From positions 1-64,000 of the forward strand of contig JBBSEX010000001.1 in NCBI GenBank assembly GCA_038239345.1: a stretch of 64,000 nt of DNA. The letters are read 5' to 3'. Source of the DNA: JBBSEX01 sp038239345. Its GTDB lineage: Bacteria > Acidobacteriota > Terriglobia > Bryobacterales > Bryobacteraceae. The notes beneath the pieces were generated by a model that saw only the letters and a program-made list of their open reading frames with translations, was not told the origin of the DNA and did no database searches. Made by a program: the position numbers and the translations under genes. Positions 17,747 to 26,463 of the stretch are shown piece by piece (the stretch's first letter is position 1; every line of letters starts with the position of its first letter).

Positions 17747-19693
17747 TTGGTTGTGCAGTCCAAGTCCGGGGTTGGACAGAATCGAAAGCGACCCACTAGC
17801 GTTCGATCCTTAGCATCGAAATTTTCCGTGTTCACGGCCATCCTTGTTTTTTGGGTGGTTGCGACCATCCTGGGCTACGATCTGCGCCAGGACTCCTTCG
17901 ACATCGGCAAAGGTCTTGTGCTGTGTGTCGTTGTGCTGCTGGTTGCGGGCGCGATTTCACGATTCACGATTCGCCTCCTCGTTCGGCCGCTAAACATGTT
18001 GCAAGCGGGTATCACCTCCGTCCGCGAAGGACGTTTGGAGACAATCCAGGTAAGCCCCACTGGCGACGAAATCGAGTATCTAGGCGAGAGCTTCAACAAG
18101 ATGATCCTCGAACTGGCGAAGTCGAAGGAAGAAGTTCGCCTGCATCAGGAACAACTTGAGGATCGCATCCGGGCGCGCACGGAAGAAGTGGAATTGGCGA
18201 TGAACCGGGCATTGGCCGCAAGTCAGGCCAAGAGCGAATTCCTGGCGAATATTTCGCATGAATTGCGAACTCCGATGAATGGCGTACTGGGCATGATCGA
18301 TGTTGTGCTCGACAGCCGCCTGGAGCATGAACAGCGCGAACATGTGGAAGCCGCCCAGCAATGCGCCTATTCGCTGCTGGTGATGTTGAACGACCTGCTG
18401 GATTTGTCGAAGATCGAAGCGGGCAAGATGGTGTTGGATAAAGTGGCGTTCGATTTGCGCCGCCTGCTGGACGATGCGATCAAGATCTACGTCGCCGGGG
18501 CGCAAGCGAAAGGGATTTCTCTTATCGCGGAAGTTTCACCGGAAATTCCCGAACAGATTGTGGGCGATCCGCTGCGGATTCGTCAGATCCTTGGCAATTT
18601 GCTGGCGAATGCGGTGAAATTCACGCATCACGGGTCCATTCGATTGCGAGTCCATGCGGCCCCGGGCGACCGCGATGAGTTCGAAGTGATGCTGACTGTG
18701 AGCGACACCGGCATCGGTATTCCCGCAGAAAAGTTGTCCGACGTTTTCGAGAAGTTCACCCAAGCCGACGGCACTATCGGACGTCAGTATGGCGGCACGG
18801 GCCTGGGCCTGGCGATTGCACGTCAATTGGCGCGAATGCACGGCGGCGACGTGACGGTCCGCAGCGAACCGGGCCGGGGAAGCACTTTCGAAGTGACCGT
18901 TCTGTGCGAACTGCCGACCATCGACATGCTGCCTTTGGACGATGCGTCGCTACTGGCGCGATCGCCACGCATCCTGGTTGTGGAAGATAATCTGGTTAAC
19001 CAAAAAATAGTGAAGGCGATCCTCGCCAAGCGGGGCTTGGAAGTGGTCATCGCGAATGAGGGCGGGGAAGCCTTGGAAGCGCTGGAGCGTAGCCGTCAGG
19101 AACAACGCTTTGGTCTGATCCTGATGGATCTGCAGATGCCGGGCATAGATGGGCTGGAGGCGACACGCAGAATTCGCCGCGACGCTCTGTGGGTGAATCT
19201 TCCAATCGTGGCGATGACGGCGCATTCGATGAACGGCGATCGCGAACGCTGCCTGCAGGCGGGCATGAACGGTTATATTTCCAAGCCGATTAACTCGGCT
19301 CATCTGCTGGCGACAGTGGAACGTTTTCTGGTGACGGCACCGGCGCGTTTTGAACGCGCAGCGGCAATCGGGGGCCCGATGCGCGAGGCGCTTACCGATC
19401 GTCTTGTCGCGGAAGACGCGGATCTTGCGCAAAGCATGCGGGACTTGCTCCTGGAATTGACTCCGGAACGCTTGGAGAGATTGCGCCTTGCTTGCGACCG
19501 GAGCGATGTTGACTCGATTCTTCTGGAAGGCCGCAGGATTGAGCAATCGGCGTCGCTGATCGGGCTGATCAACGTCAGTGACCGCGCCAGGCATATTGAA
19601 GAAGCCGGCATGCGGCGCGATTTCGGCGAAGTGCGAACAGCGATTGAGTCGCTTGCCGAAGAGATCGCCGAGCTGCAGCGCGTTACGAAATAA
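17747..19693 (+). CDS. hybrid sensor histidine kinase/response regulator
   Basis: The 648-residue membrane kinase has two closely spaced membrane segments (about 26-43 and 56-79), so almost no periplasmic sensor. A HAMP region and coiled coil follow, then a HisKA domain with His171 in NISHELRTPMNG. The HATPase shows ILGNLLANAVKF, SDTGIGIP and GGTGLGLAIA. The receiver has Glu413/Asp414, phosphoacceptor Asp461 (LMDLQMPG) and Lys513 (SKP). The last 90 residues look like a degenerate Hpt domain: at the phospho-His position the sequence is LEGRRIEQSASLIG, with Arg596 in place of His. The start is TTG 17747 or GTG 17753, with a GAGAAAG stretch upstream. The 3' end overlaps the convergent transporter gene by 11 bases. 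Confidence 0.9.
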   Translation: MVVQSKSGVGQNRKRPTSVRSLASKFSVFTAILVFWVVATILGYDLRQDSFDIGKGLVLCVVVLLVAGAISRFTIRLLVRPLNMLQAGITSVREGRLETIQVSPTGDEIEYLGESFNKMILELAKSKEEVRLHQEQLEDRIRARTEEVELAMNRALAASQAKSEFLANISHELRTPMNGVLGMIDVVLDSRLEHEQREHVEAAQQCAYSLLVMLNDLLDLSKIEAGKMVLDKVAFDLRRLLDDAIKIYVAGAQAKGISLIAEVSPEIPEQIVGDPLRIRQILGNLLANAVKFTHHGSIRLRVHAAPGDRDEFEVMLTVSDTGIGIPAEKLSDVFEKFTQADGTIGRQYGGTGLGLAIARQLARMHGGDVTVRSEPGRGSTFEVTVLCELPTIDMLPLDDASLLARSPRILVVEDNLVNQKIVKAILAKRGLEVVIANEGGEALEALERSRQEQRFGLILMDLQMPGIDGLEATRRIRRDALWVNLPIVAMTAHSMNGDRERCLQAGMNGYISKPINSAHLLATVERFLVTAPARFERAAAIGGPMREALTDRLVAEDADLAQSMRDLLLELTPERLERLRLACDRSDVDSILLEGRRIEQSASLIGLINVSDRARHIEEAGMRRDFGEVRTAIESLAEEIAELQRVTK

Positions 19694-20768
19694 CAACACC
19701 CGCCAGCCGTTCCCGCGGCTCCACAATCTGCCTCCGGCGCTGCTCGCGTTCAATCCGCACCAGGATCACGCGGAGGATCGCAATCACCGGCACGGAAAAG
19801 AACATCCCGGGAACTCCGGCGATTTGTTCACCGGCCAGAACACCGAACAGAACCAGCAAAGGTGGCACTTCCACTCCCGAACTCATCAGGTAGGGCGACA
19901 GAACATAATCCTGGAAGAGGCGGTAAGCGGCGCAGAAGAACACGATCCAGAGCAGATGCGGGAAGCCTGTAAATCCGGCGACCAGCAGCACGATCGCCGC
20001 GGCCAATAGCGGGCCCACGACCGGAATGAATTCCAGAATCGCGGCGATCACGCTGAGCAAGATTGCATACGGAACGCCCAGTATCGACAGAAAAATCGTG
20101 TAACTGAGAAACGTCGCCGAGGAGAGCAGGAATAAGGCGCGGATATATTTCGCCAGCAATTCATGAACGTCGTTCAGGATGTCTTCCAGCATCTTGCGAT
20201 TATTTTCATTCGTGAAGGAATCAAGCATGTGCTGCCGTAACACCGGGCCATCTTTCAGGAAAAAGAAGCTGAGAATCGGCACCAGGATGATGGTAAGGAC
20301 GTTGCCCAACCCCAGCAGTATCCGTTCACCGGCCGACTGCAGCATGGGTAGCACTTCCTGATCCAGATTCTGCATCTGCCCGCGCAGCGAATTCAGGATT
20401 TTATCGTGATAAGGCGCCAGCCACGAAGGCATCATGTTGTCGATGATGTCGGTGCGTTGGAGCATTTGCGGAAGTTTTGTCGCCAAGCCGGTGGCTTCCT
20501 CGCCGATCTTTGTGCCGAGAAGGACCGCGCCGGTAATCAAGAGCGCCATCATGGCTATGTAAACCAGAAGCAGTGTTGTCGTGCGCGAAACTTTTTGCGG
20601 AACGAACCGTGCGACGAAATCCACAAGCGGAGTAAGCATGTAGGCGAAGAACAGGGCGATGACGAAAATCATCAAAGTCTTGCGCATGGCATATACCGCG
20701 CCGATCATAAGACTGACGAGAAATACCGTCCAGGCTATCCGTGCCGCGCGCCGGTCGAGTCCAAGCAT
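19683..20768 (-). CDS. AI-2E family transporter (PerM-like)
   Basis: The 361-residue membrane protein belongs to the AI-2 exporter/PerM family. It has N-terminal hydrophobic segments (VFLVSLMIGAVYAMRKTLMIF), a large soluble insertion (about 90-160), then GLGNVLTIILVPILSFFFLK, SVIAAILEFIPVVGPLLAAA and a C-terminal region with GVEVPPLLVLFGVLAGEQIAG, which is strongly characteristic. Members export autoinducer-2, export indole-like compounds, or exchange sodium for protons; the substrate here is unknown. It lies between the hybrid kinase (convergent, overlapping 11 bases) and RNase R (divergent, 66 bases apart). Confidence 0.88.
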   Translation of the reverse strand: MLGLDRRAARIAWTVFLVSLMIGAVYAMRKTLMIFVIALFFAYMLTPLVDFVARFVPQKVSRTTTLLLVYIAMMALLITGAVLLGTKIGEEATGLATKLPQMLQRTDIIDNMMPSWLAPYHDKILNSLRGQMQNLDQEVLPMLQSAGERILLGLGNVLTIILVPILSFFFLKDGPVLRQHMLDSFTNENNRKMLEDILNDVHELLAKYIRALFLLSSATFLSYTIFLSILGVPYAILLSVIAAILEFIPVVGPLLAAAIVLLVAGFTGFPHLLWIVFFCAAYRLFQDYVLSPYLMSSGVEVPPLLVLFGVLAGEQIAGVPGMFFSVPVIAILRVILVRIEREQRRRQIVEPRERLAGVVIS

Positions 20769-20834
20769 CCATTAAGGATACTCGCGTTTGCCTGCGTTTG
20801 TGACCGGGCGACTCTCTCTCCCTATAATTGTGAA

Positions 20835-23129
20835 GTGAATCTTAGCGACTCTGGTCTTCTTGAGCACATAACAAAATTGCCTCATGCCGGCGCGAGCTAC
20901 AGGCAACTGGTGCGCGAGATGGGGGCGAAAGGCGAAGAGCGAGCTTTACTTGAGGCCGCGCTCGAGCGTCTTGCCGGGCGGGGCGATCTGATTGAAACAA
21001 AGCCAGGACAATATGTTGTAACGCGTTTCAGTAAGACGTTCGCCACCGGGCGTTTAAACGTGCATCGCGATGGCTATGGATTCCTGATTTCCGATCGCCC
21101 GTTAGAATCGATCCGCGGCGACGTCTATATTCCGCGCGACTCAGCCGAAGAAGCCATGCACGGCGATCGCGTGCTGGTCCGTATCGGGCGCATCGAATCG
21201 GATGGACGGGCCGACGGCCACATCGTGAAGATTTTACGGCGAGCGCATCCCACGGTTGTCGGCGAATTTCGCGTCGGAGGCCACGGCAATTACGTCGTGC
21301 CGCATGACGATCGTATCCGCCAACGGATCCAGATCGTGGAAGGCATGGAGATTCCCAAGCGGCGCGTGAGCACGGATCGCGTGGGTGTGAAGGAACACAT
21401 GGTGCGCACGACGGCCGACCTGGACGGCATGATCGTGAACGCCGAAATTATCGATCATGCCGAAGATGGCGACGACGCGATCGGCCGAGTGATTGAGATC
21501 CTGGGGCATCCCGACGATTTTGGCATCGACGTCGAAATCATGATTCGCAAGCATCATATCCCGCACGAATTTCCTCCCAATGTCTTGGAGCAGGCAAAGA
21601 CGTTCGGGTCGGCTGTGGCGGAGGAAGCGCTTGCCGGACGGCAGGACTTTCGCTCGCTGGACATTGTCACCATCGACGGCGAAACTGCCCGGGACTTCGA
21701 CGATGCCGTGTGGGTGGAACGGCTGGATAACGGGAATTACTCTTTACAGGTGCACATCGCCGATGTCAGCCATTATGTACAGCCGGGTTCGCCGATAGAC
21801 CAGGAAGCGGTGCTGCGCGGGACCAGCGTCTATTTCCCCGATCGAGCGGTGCCGATGCTTCCGATGGAACTTTCCACGGAGCTGTGTTCACTGAAGCCCG
21901 GGGTGGATCGTCTGGTGTTGTCGGCGTTGCTTGAGATCGACAAGCGCGGCGATATCGTGAACCAGGAATTTACCCGCGGCGTAATTCGCAGCGTTGAGCG
22001 TATGACGTATACGAACGTCCATCTGCTTCTGGAAGGCGACCCCGCGCAGCGTGAGCGCTATGCCCGGCTGATCCCGCGCTTTGAACTGATGCAGGAATTG
22101 GCGCTGGTGCTGAACCGCAAACGGATTCGCCGCGGGTCGATCGACTTCGATCTACCTGAGCCCCTGATCGAATTCGGCGAGTTCGGCGAAATGACGGGTG
22201 TGACGCGAAGCCCGCGCAATTTCGCCCATCGGCTGATTGAAGAGTTTATGTTGTCGGCCAATGAAGCCGTGGCATCGCACCTGGAAACCGCGGAAATTCC
22301 CTCACTCTATCGCATCCATGAGCAGCCTGAAGGCAAGCGGGTAATGGAGTTTGAAGAGATTGCCGCGCATTTCGGTTACTCGCTGGGAGTGGGCGCGATT
22401 CCGGTGAAGCGCTTTCCGGTTGTGGAGCGCGGGCGCGATGGACGGAAGGTTCGGAAGGATGTCGTGATGGCCGCCGGTACGGTGCTGGTGACATCGCGGC
22501 AGTATCAAAAACTGGTGGCGAAGATCGAAGGCAAACCCGAAGAGCGCATTCTCAGTTACCTGATGCTGCGGTCTTTAAAGCAGGCCCGGTATAGCGAGCA
22601 GAACAAGGGTCACTTCGCGCTGGCGGCCCCCAGTTATACCCATTTCACTTCGCCAATCCGGCGGTACCCGGATCTGGTGGTTCATCGGATTTTGGCGGCG
22701 TATCTGGATGGGCGGAAGGACTCGATTTCCACTGGTGAACTGCACGCCATCGGCGAAGATTGTTCTCTGTTCGAGCGCCGCGCGGCGGAAGCGGAACGAG
22801 AATTGGTGGAATGGAAGAAAGCCAAATTCATGGAGGATCGCGTTGGCGAAGAGTTTTCCGGTTTGATTATCAGCACCACGAAATTCGGCTTCTTCGTGGA
22901 ACTGGATCAGCTCTTCGTGGAGGGCTTGGTGCCCATTGATACCTTACCGGGCGAGCGGTTTTTGTACAACGAAAATACGCGCAAGATAATCGGGGAGCGA
23001 ACCAGGCGTCAATTTTCGATTGGGGATCGGATCCAGGTAACTCTGGACCGGGTGGATGCGGTGGAGAAGAAGTTACAATTTTCGGTGATTGAGCCAAAGC
23101 GGCCGGGGAAGAAAAAGAAATTCAGGTAA
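20835..23129 (+). CDS. rnr: ribonuclease R
   Basis: From the GTG at 20835 the protein has 764 residues, normal for RNase R. The open frame extends 143 codons further upstream, but that part is antisense to the transporter gene and not protein-like. Domains in order are an N-terminal winged helix (SYRQLVREMGAKGEERALLE), cold-shock domains (GRLNVHRDGYGFLI), the RNB catalytic domain with metal-binding aspartates in ARDFDDAVW near residue 285 and YTHFTSPIRRYPDLVVHR further on, and a C-terminal S1 domain (EFSGLIISTTKFGFFVELD) with a Lys-rich tail. It degrades structured RNA 3' to 5' and acts in mRNA and rRNA quality control. Confidence 0.93.
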   Translation: MNLSDSGLLEHITKLPHAGASYRQLVREMGAKGEERALLEAALERLAGRGDLIETKPGQYVVTRFSKTFATGRLNVHRDGYGFLISDRPLESIRGDVYIPRDSAEEAMHGDRVLVRIGRIESDGRADGHIVKILRRAHPTVVGEFRVGGHGNYVVPHDDRIRQRIQIVEGMEIPKRRVSTDRVGVKEHMVRTTADLDGMIVNAEIIDHAEDGDDAIGRVIEILGHPDDFGIDVEIMIRKHHIPHEFPPNVLEQAKTFGSAVAEEALAGRQDFRSLDIVTIDGETARDFDDAVWVERLDNGNYSLQVHIADVSHYVQPGSPIDQEAVLRGTSVYFPDRAVPMLPMELSTELCSLKPGVDRLVLSALLEIDKRGDIVNQEFTRGVIRSVERMTYTNVHLLLEGDPAQRERYARLIPRFELMQELALVLNRKRIRRGSIDFDLPEPLIEFGEFGEMTGVTRSPRNFAHRLIEEFMLSANEAVASHLETAEIPSLYRIHEQPEGKRVMEFEEIAAHFGYSLGVGAIPVKRFPVVERGRDGRKVRKDVVMAAGTVLVTSRQYQKLVAKIEGKPEERILSYLMLRSLKQARYSEQNKGHFALAAPSYTHFTSPIRRYPDLVVHRILAAYLDGRKDSISTGELHAIGEDCSLFERRAAEAERELVEWKKAKFMEDRVGEEFSGLIISTTKFGFFVELDQLFVEGLVPIDTLPGERFLYNENTRKIIGERTRRQFSIGDRIQVTLDRVDAVEKKLQFSVIEPKRPGKKKKFR

Positions 23130-23481
23130 GGGGTTTGGAGCGCCAGGCTGTCCCGAGGACGGCGGGATCGGCGGGTTCAAAGGATCGCTTCGCTTTCTTC
23201 AATGCAGCGGCTTCCTTCTCGGCGACTTTGCCCCGGACGTGGGTCATCATATCGGCTTCGCTGAGGGTCCAGGCATCCAGGGCGGGGTCGGCTTCGGCGC
23301 AAGTTTCCAGAAGGCGGAGACACATTGTCGGCGCTTCCTGAATCTGAATGCGGTGTTTGGTGAGAAGCGAAACATCAGCGGTAACGGAAAGCCGTTTGCG
23401 GGCGTTTTCGGGTCCGATACTTTCGAAGCCGTAGCGTCGCATACTGGTTGCCTGCGTAAAGCCCATGTACAGAAACTTCAT
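23122..23481 (-). CDS. hypothetical protein, third gene of small operon
   Basis: This is an unrecognised protein of 119 residues. The start MKFLYMGFTQATSMRRYGFE is chosen because GGGAG lies six bases upstream; a longer frame start 16 codons earlier has no such signal. The middle is mixed alpha/beta, and the C-terminal third is a charged helix (GKVAEKEAAALKKAKRSFEP). It is the last gene of an operon with two smaller genes, starting 10 bases after the previous stop, and overlaps the 3' end of rnr convergently by 8 bases. Confidence 0.6.
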   Translation of the reverse strand: MKFLYMGFTQATSMRRYGFESIGPENARKRLSVTADVSLLTKHRIQIQEAPTMCLRLLETCAEADPALDAWTLSEADMMTHVRGKVAEKEAAALKKAKRSFEPADPAVLGTAWRSKPLT

Positions 23482-23491
23482 GAAGACTCCC

Positions 23492-23725
23492 TTAAGAGCG
23501 CGTGGTAGCTTTTGGGTTACCCTGATCAACTAAGCCACGAAGGCGGCCGAGGATAGCTTTGCCGAGACTCATTCCGGCGGGATCGGGGCGATGGCCGGGC
23601 ATTTTGGGATCGATAAATTCCCGGCGAAACATTTGATCGGAGGCCAGAGCAAGCAACAATTTCAACTCTTCCGGAGTGAGGTCGAGAGTGAGACGCTTGG
23701 TTTGGGTAGAAGTAGAATTCGCCAT
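23492..23725 (-). CDS. small hypothetical protein, second gene of operon
   Basis: This 77-residue protein has no recognised domain. The sequence TKRLTLDLTPEELKLLLALASDQMFRREFID suggests a short beta strand and a Leu-rich helix, followed by a Pro/Gly-rich loop and a helix (LGKAILGRLRGLVDQ). Its ATG begins one base after the stop codon of the 43-residue basic protein gene, so the two are translationally linked. Its stop is 10 bases before the next start. Confidence 0.6.
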   Translation of the reverse strand: MANSTSTQTKRLTLDLTPEELKLLLALASDQMFRREFIDPKMPGHRPDPAGMSLGKAILGRLRGLVDQGNPKATTRS

Positions 23726-23726
23726 G

Positions 23727-23858
23727 TTAGGATTGCACCTTGGCCGCTGGTACTGGGATTTCGAAGGAGCGTCGAAGCTCCCGGCTGCGCGTCCGCTTGG
23801 CTATCTTACGCTTGCGTTCGCGGTGAAATCTGGACTTATCGCCCGTTCTTGCCGACAT
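23727..23858 (-). CDS. 43-residue basic protein, first gene of operon
   Basis: This short gene encodes 43 residues starting MSARTGDKSRFHRERKRKI and ending PAAKVQS. Support comes from an ATG with GAGGAG five bases upstream, a TAA stop one base before the ATG of the 77-residue gene, and a strongly biased composition: about 14 Arg/Lys in the first 30 residues, against few acidic residues. The TGDKSRF and ERKRKI features recall small basic proteins that I have seen left unnamed in acidobacterial genomes, but I cannot name a family. The charge would suit binding RNA, DNA or the ribosome; that is inference. It heads a three-gene operon convergent with rnr. Confidence 0.65.
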   Translation of the reverse strand: MSARTGDKSRFHRERKRKIAKRTRSRELRRSFEIPVPAAKVQS

Positions 23859-24128
23859 GGATGCTCCTCAGTCCGGTGAGTTTTCGAAGGCTACTTTTCA
23901 AATCGGCTGGAGTATACTCTCGCCGCTTGCATGGGATTATTGGACTGTTTATCCCTGTAAGTCATTGTAGGTGAATCACCTTATAATGTCAACCGGCGAG
24001 TGAGGGGGGGAGTGGGTCAGGCTGAATGAGAAGGTACCACGCCCAGCCGCTTCGGCAATTCGCTTTTACAGGAAGCGAATCGAACTGCTCCAGTGGCTGG
24101 GTTTAGAACTGGATAAACGTAACTACCT

Positions 24129-24962
24129 TTAGCTGCGAGTGGCGATTACTTCCAGGTATTCGGCGTCGATCTTGGTGCTATCGGCGGCTCCCTTATTATG
24201 ACCGGACCATACTTCTACCAATTCACTTCGCAATTGCTCCTGCCCGGTCGCATCTAGGGAAGCGAAGGCGCGGGCCGTCGGGCCGTAGTTCGCCCGGAAG
24301 AACTCTACTACCGCGGCGGGTGCAAACGGGTAGTCGAAATGATAGATGCGCGGGGTCAACTTGAGTGCGGCGAGCCCGTTCCGGAAGCGCTCGCGAACAG
24401 TTGCTTCCTCGCCCCAGAGTACCGGAGAGGGCATTCCGGAGGGAGCGATATGCTTTCCGATTGTCTTGAACATTTTCCCGATGAACCCACTTGGAGTCCA
24501 ATTCGCCATGGCGATCATTCCACCCGGCCGGCAGACGCGCGTCAGTTCCGCCGCTACTAGTTCCGGACGAGGGGCGAACATCGCGCCGAATATGCTAGTG
24601 ACGACTTCAAACGACCCATCCTGATAGGGGAGCGATTCGGCATCTCCTTCTTCAAAAGTGACCGTGAGCCCTTCAGCCGCCGCGCGAGTCCGGGCTTTCT
24701 CCAGCCAGTTGGTGGCGATGTCGCAACCGGTGACATGTGCTCCCGCCCGCGCGGCGATTAGCGCGAGTTGTCCCGCGCCGCAGCCGACGTCCAACAAACC
24801 GACTCCTGGCGCGGTTCCCAGTTGGAGAAAAAACTGCTCCGCGTCCTTCTCCATATAGCGGGAGAAAAGGTCGTAATCCCCGGTCATCCATGTCGCCTTC
24901 AGGCGGCCCTTCAGATCGTCAAACTCTTTGCTTGTTTGTGTTGCTGTCCCAGTGGGATTCAT
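24129..24962 (-). CDS. class I SAM-dependent methyltransferase
   Basis: This 277-residue Rossmann-fold methyltransferase has motif I in GLLDVGCGAGQLALIAA, the acidic residue binding the SAM ribose in VTGCDIATNWLEKA, motif III-like EEGDAESLPYQDGSFEVV and TRVCRPGGMIAMANW. The overall form is UbiE/Methyltransf_11-like. The C-terminal 100 residues form a variable substrate lid (IYHFDYPFAPAAVVEFFRANYGPT). The substrate cannot be told from sequence. The start is the ATG of MNPTG, with GAGGA 12 bases upstream. It stands alone, with gene-poor DNA on both sides. Confidence 0.85.
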   Translation of the reverse strand: MNPTGTATQTSKEFDDLKGRLKATWMTGDYDLFSRYMEKDAEQFFLQLGTAPGVGLLDVGCGAGQLALIAARAGAHVTGCDIATNWLEKARTRAAAEGLTVTFEEGDAESLPYQDGSFEVVTSIFGAMFAPRPELVAAELTRVCRPGGMIAMANWTPSGFIGKMFKTIGKHIAPSGMPSPVLWGEEATVRERFRNGLAALKLTPRIYHFDYPFAPAAVVEFFRANYGPTARAFASLDATGQEQLRSELVEVWSGHNKGAADSTKIDAEYLEVIATRS

Positions 24963-25509
24963 AACCAATATGTCCTCGATGCTTCTTAATATCTGCTAGT
25001 ACCAGATCTATTGTGCACCATTGGGGATGCCATTAGCCCGGCAACAAGGTCACCGGTATGTACGTCGCGGAGTCATCTATTATTCATTTGACAATACTTG
25101 GCTGCAACGAATAATCGTGTTGATTAAGCGCTGATGATTTATCGGACCGCATGGGGAAGACTTATAAACTTCCGTAAATTTACTTTGCTTTACTAGGCCT
25201 ATTCGTGCAGACTGTTTAGCCAGGTTTCAGGGGTTCCAACACAGACCTTGGACCTCAACTTTGGGCCAGCAAGTGAGCCATGCGATTGACGATGGCGACC
25301 TGACCGTCGCCTGGAAACATGCGTTGGACCTGGTAAACGCGATCAGCACGGAAGTGCGCAAACGATGTCACTGCGAGTGATATCCATGTGCAGTGAGTCT
25401 AACATTCTAAGTCACTGGCGCTAGACTGGAACCCAAAACCGAAGTTGGCCGTATACTTGCCCTTTGTGCAACGAATTGGAAACCGGACGCCGGTTGGCTG
25501 CCATTGAAT
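24963..25509. other. gene-poor stretch
   Basis: I see no convincing gene, RNA or repeat in these 547 bases. The segment is more AT-rich than its neighbours around 25060-25200. One frame is open on the plus strand from about 25164 to 25380 and reads partly protein-like (VSHAIDDGDLTVAWKHALDL), but it has no ATG and no ribosome binding site, so it may be the decayed end of a former gene. Confidence 0.4.
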
Positions 25510-26184
25510 TTAAGGAACGATCAGCGGTTCGTCCGAAATGTCGATGCGCTTCACCTCAAAGCACGTCGGCAGGAGATCGAATGGCATTTGCACGGCTGAA
25601 AACACGTTCTCGAACAACGTCACGGTTATCGGTCCTCCCCGGTCGCACATTCGGCCCACGGCGCTGAAAGATGTGTTCTTGTTGTTTTGAAGTAACTGAT
25701 TTTTGCCGTTGAACATCTCCGATGCCGCTCTGGCCCTTTTGTTGAGAAGCACGGTCAGTTCCCCGTACATTGCCGTAGTGAAATCCAGATCTTCGGTGCC
25801 GAACATCTGAGAAACCGGTTCAAGGTTGTTGTAGATCAGCAGCGCGGAAGGAATTCCCTGTTTAGCTCCATACTGAATTTGCTTTTTTGAACCTTCAATC
25901 CTGCGCCGAATGTGGTCGCCTACAGTGCGGGAATCGCTCTTGTTATGCGGTTGGGCCAGGTCTGCGACCACGCCAAAATTCTCATCCTCCGCTAGTTCCT
26001 TTAGCTCGAACACTAGTTTCAGGTCGCCGATAGAAACCAAATAGTCTGGCCGAGGCGTGGTGTCTTCTTTGATCTTCTCGAACTGCACATTGTTGGCTTG
26101 AAGGAAGCGTTCAAAAAGGTCTTCGGATTTGGTTTTCATACGCTCTCGCTGAGTTAAGCTATACCGTTTGGCAGAATCCGGCAT
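25510..26184 (-). CDS. orphan protein with PD-(D/E)XK nuclease-like motif
   Basis: I do not recognise this 224-residue protein by family. Residues near 45-70 read RPDYLVSIGDLKLVFELKEL, which fits the PD...ExK signature of the restriction-endonuclease-like fold, after a helix (SEDLFERFLQANNVQFEKI) that often precedes it. The middle contains GSKKQIQYGAKQGIPSALLI, similar to the helix-strand following the active site in such nucleases. No methyltransferase, helicase or immunity partner is nearby. The start at 26184 has no ribosome site; an internal ATG at 26139 is a fair alternative. It is surrounded by decayed DNA, suggesting acquired or island DNA. Confidence 0.55.
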   Translation of the reverse strand: MPDSAKRYSLTQRERMKTKSEDLFERFLQANNVQFEKIKEDTTPRPDYLVSIGDLKLVFELKELAEDENFGVVADLAQPHNKSDSRTVGDHIRRRIEGSKKQIQYGAKQGIPSALLIYNNLEPVSQMFGTEDLDFTTAMYGELTVLLNKRARAASEMFNGKNQLLQNNKNTSFSAVGRMCDRGGPITVTLFENVFSAVQMPFDLLPTCFEVKRIDISDEPLIVP

Positions 26185-26277
26185 GGGCGGGGGAAGTCAC
26201 GTAAGGCGTTTACTCCGCCGCTTGTAGAAACATCTCGGTCTGATTGCGGGGGCGCGTGTTCTGCGGAAGCAATTCTG

Positions 26278-26430
26278 CTATCTCGGGCACCGGCACGTTA
26301 GCCAATTACCTTCGGCTCTAGTTTGTGCAGCCCGCCACCATAAACGCGCCCTTCCGAGAATCGCCCGGCGCGTCGGATCGGCTAAGGCGACTAAGGTGAG
26401 GCTGAGAAAATATTGCGAGGCGTGGCTGAC
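26278..26430 (-). pseudogene. remnant of an ArsR-type regulator
   Basis: On the minus strand a short frame contains LVALADPTRRAILGR (ADPTRRAIL is encoded at 26356-26382). This is the diagnostic N-terminal motif of ArsR-family regulators of the SRPBCC-linked subgroup. The expected helix-turn-helix does not follow; the frame continues as unrelated sequence and stops at 26278. No start codon precedes it in frame. It therefore looks like a decayed regulator fragment and not a functional gene. Confidence 0.4.
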
Positions 26431-26463
26431 ATTGTGAGGCGGTTTCACGACCCCTTTCGCTGT

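Noticed and set aside
20406..20834. Upstream extension of the RNase R frame by 143 codons
   Set aside because: It is antisense to the AI-2E transporter gene, and the RNase R fold starts right at the GTG at 20835.
24004..24132. Plus-strand open frame ending RIELLQWLGLELDKRNYL
   Set aside because: It reads protein-like at the end but has no start codon after the upstream stop and overlaps the methyltransferase stop; at best a remnant.
25164..25380. Plus-strand open frame of about 70 codons
   Set aside because: No ATG, no ribosome site, and no recognisable domain; noted only as a possible decayed gene end.
26200..26295. Minus-strand fragment with PEIAELLPQNTRPR, considered as a transposase tail
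   Set aside because: About 30 codons after a stop codon, no terminal inverted repeats or target duplications seen nearby.
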